Source of the DNA: an uncultured Bacteroidales bacterium
Lineage (GTDB): Bacteria > Bacteroidota > Bacteroidia > Bacteroidales > F082
Assembly: GCA_946410535.1 (NCBI GenBank)
Contig: CAMKAR010000009.1
Location: 1 to 19,066 of the forward strand
DNA: 19,066 nt
Direction: 5' to 3'
A model generated the notes under the pieces. The model was not told the origin of the DNA. It saw nothing but the letters and a program-made list of their open reading frames with translations, and made no database searches. This document shows positions 18,185 through 19,066 of the stretch, piece by piece (the first letter of the stretch is position 1; every line of letters starts with the position of its first letter). A program made the translations under genes and the position numbers.

Positions 18185-19066
18185 TTAGATTTCGCCACGG
18201 ACCACCTTGCGGGCGTATTCCATGGCCTCTTGGTCGGTAAGCTCCTTGAAGGAATCGACCTTGTCGGGGTTGCCGTTGTGCATGGCTTGCATGGGATCGT
18301 CGCCGTCGGGGTTGCCGTCGAGGGCGGCTTCCAGTTCGGCGATGCAATGTGTTTGTTGCGCGTTCTCGTTGCGGAGGGTGTCGCGCTCGGTGGTCAGCGT
18401 GGTCACCTGCTGGCGAAGCGTTTCGGCCTCGTTGGCTTGGGCTTGCAGGTTGTCGCGCTCGGAGGTCAGGTCGTTGATGGTGGTGAGCTGTTCGGCGATA
18501 GTCTCGGCCTGGCTGGTGATGGTGGCCGCGTCGGTCTCGTGCAAGGCGCGTTCCGTGGCGGCTTCACCCAGTGTGGCGTCGATTTCTGCCAGTTGCTCCC
18601 CGTTGAGGCTCACGTAGCCGTCAACCATTTGGAGGTCGCGGCACGTTTCGAGCGATTGCAGGTTTTCGTGTCCTTTCATTGTGGTGATGTTTAGGTTGGT
18701 CATTTTCAGTGCTTTGTCGACGGCGGCACGGAAGTCGCCGATGGTGTCGACGAGGGTACCCTGCACGTCCTGTGCGAAGTAGGTGCGTCCGCGCAGTTGG
18801 TCGTCCTTTGCCGTGGCGCGGTTGGTTTTCACGTCGCGGCGGAAGTCCTCGGCCAACGGGTTCAGCAGGTTCTCACGGATGGGCTTGAAGTTGCCTTCGA
18901 GGGCGGCTTCATAGTCGGCGTTCTTTTCGTCTGACGGGTCGGCATAGATGCGGAGGCGCATGTAGCCGTCTTCGTCCTTGGCCTTTGCCGGGTAGTCGGC
19001 GAATTGGATCATCGTGCCGATGCAGCCCACCATCGAGCGCGGGTCGTTGGCCATGATGTGGCCGCA
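18185..19066 (-). CDS. S49-type prohead protease fused to coiled-coil scaffold (partial)
   Basis: The frame is open at the window edge; 293 residues are visible. The first 120 match the C-terminal part of S49/SppA-type phage proteases: CGHIMANDPRSMVGCIGTMI, RIYADPSDEKNADYEAAL, then GRTYFAQDVQGTLVDTIGDF. The catalytic Ser would lie upstream, outside the window. From about residue 165 a long coiled coil follows (LTTINDLTSERDNLQ, ETLRQQVTTLTTERDTL). A protease joined to a coiled-coil scaffold is common in phages, the scaffold being cut out during maturation. The major capsid gene follows 33 bases downstream, supporting this. Where the cut falls is not visible. Confidence 0.85.
   Translation of the reverse strand, partial: CGHIMANDPRSMVGCIGTMIQFADYPAKAKDEDGYMRLRIYADPSDEKNADYEAALEGNFKPIRENLLNPLAEDFRRDVKTNRATAKDDQLRGRTYFAQDVQGTLVDTIGDFRAAVDKALKMTNLNITTMKGHENLQSLETCRDLQMVDGYVSLNGEQLAEIDATLGEAATERALHETDAATITSQAETIAEQLTTINDLTSERDNLQAQANEAETLRQQVTTLTTERDTLRNENAQQTHCIAELEAALDGNPDGDDPMQAMHNGNPDKVDSFKELTDQEAMEYARKVVRGEI

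Noticed and set aside
1..19066. CRISPR array, diversity-generating retroelement or insertion sequence
   Set aside because: No spaced identical repeats of CRISPR type, no reverse transcriptase with template/variable repeats, and no transposase were found in any frame.

Overview
The window is a stretch of a temperate tailed bacteriophage or prophage, almost certainly of a Bacteroidetes host (Bacteroides/Prevotella type). Every convincing gene lies on the minus strand, so functional order runs from high to low coordinates. The host call rests on promoter-like motifs of the Bacteroidetes form TAnnTTTG upstream of three transcription units, on AACTGAAAACTGACAA-type spacer words typical of Bacteroidales, and on protein families I associate with Bacteroides phages. 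I see no host housekeeping gene.

Reading down the minus strand: (1) 19066-16258, head genes: the C-terminal part of an S49-type prohead protease fused to a coiled-coil scaffold-like region, a major capsid protein with a C-terminal Ig-like domain, and a probable tail-tube or other virion protein. (2) 16235-12527, a 286-aa protein with heptad repeats, a phospholipase-D-fold protein, two small proteins likely to include the small terminase, and the large terminase (Walker A/B plus nuclease aspartates). (3) 12346-11513, a self-contained hicAB toxin-antitoxin cassette with its own promoter, a palindrome overlapping the promoter and a strong terminator. (4) 11492-9648, a small operon with a structured leader, a conserved-looking gene of unknown function, two small genes, and a gene interrupted by an in-frame amber codon, closed by a terminator. 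(5) 9416-4465, a long tightly overlapping operon: small gene, portal, beta-class DNA methyltransferase, virion-associated protein, two membrane proteins and three further small or unknown proteins. (6) 4450-3660, about 800 bases without protein genes, holding a dense row of stem-loops, two tRNAs, a tRNA-like element with an inserted pseudoknot, and a possible terminator. (7) 3656-2441, a lysis cassette: holin-like protein, glucosaminidase endolysin, and a protein with the layout of a unimolecular spanin. (8) 2434-1, a tyrosine recombinase overlapping an N6-adenine-type methyltransferase, a 49-aa protein, and a gene cut by the window edge.

The ATGA-type and 8-base overlaps between neighbours imply translational coupling inside the operons. 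Terminators separate the hicAB, accessory and portal units. The most unusual region is the RNA block at about 3690-4450. It contains nested and consecutive helices, one with G-U pairs that work only on the minus strand, directly before the tRNAs and just after a promoter-like motif. It could be one long structured phage RNA comparable in setting to the GOLLD and ROOL classes. Second are the amber-interrupted gene at 9682-10161 and the leader at 11286-11460 with mutually exclusive pairings.
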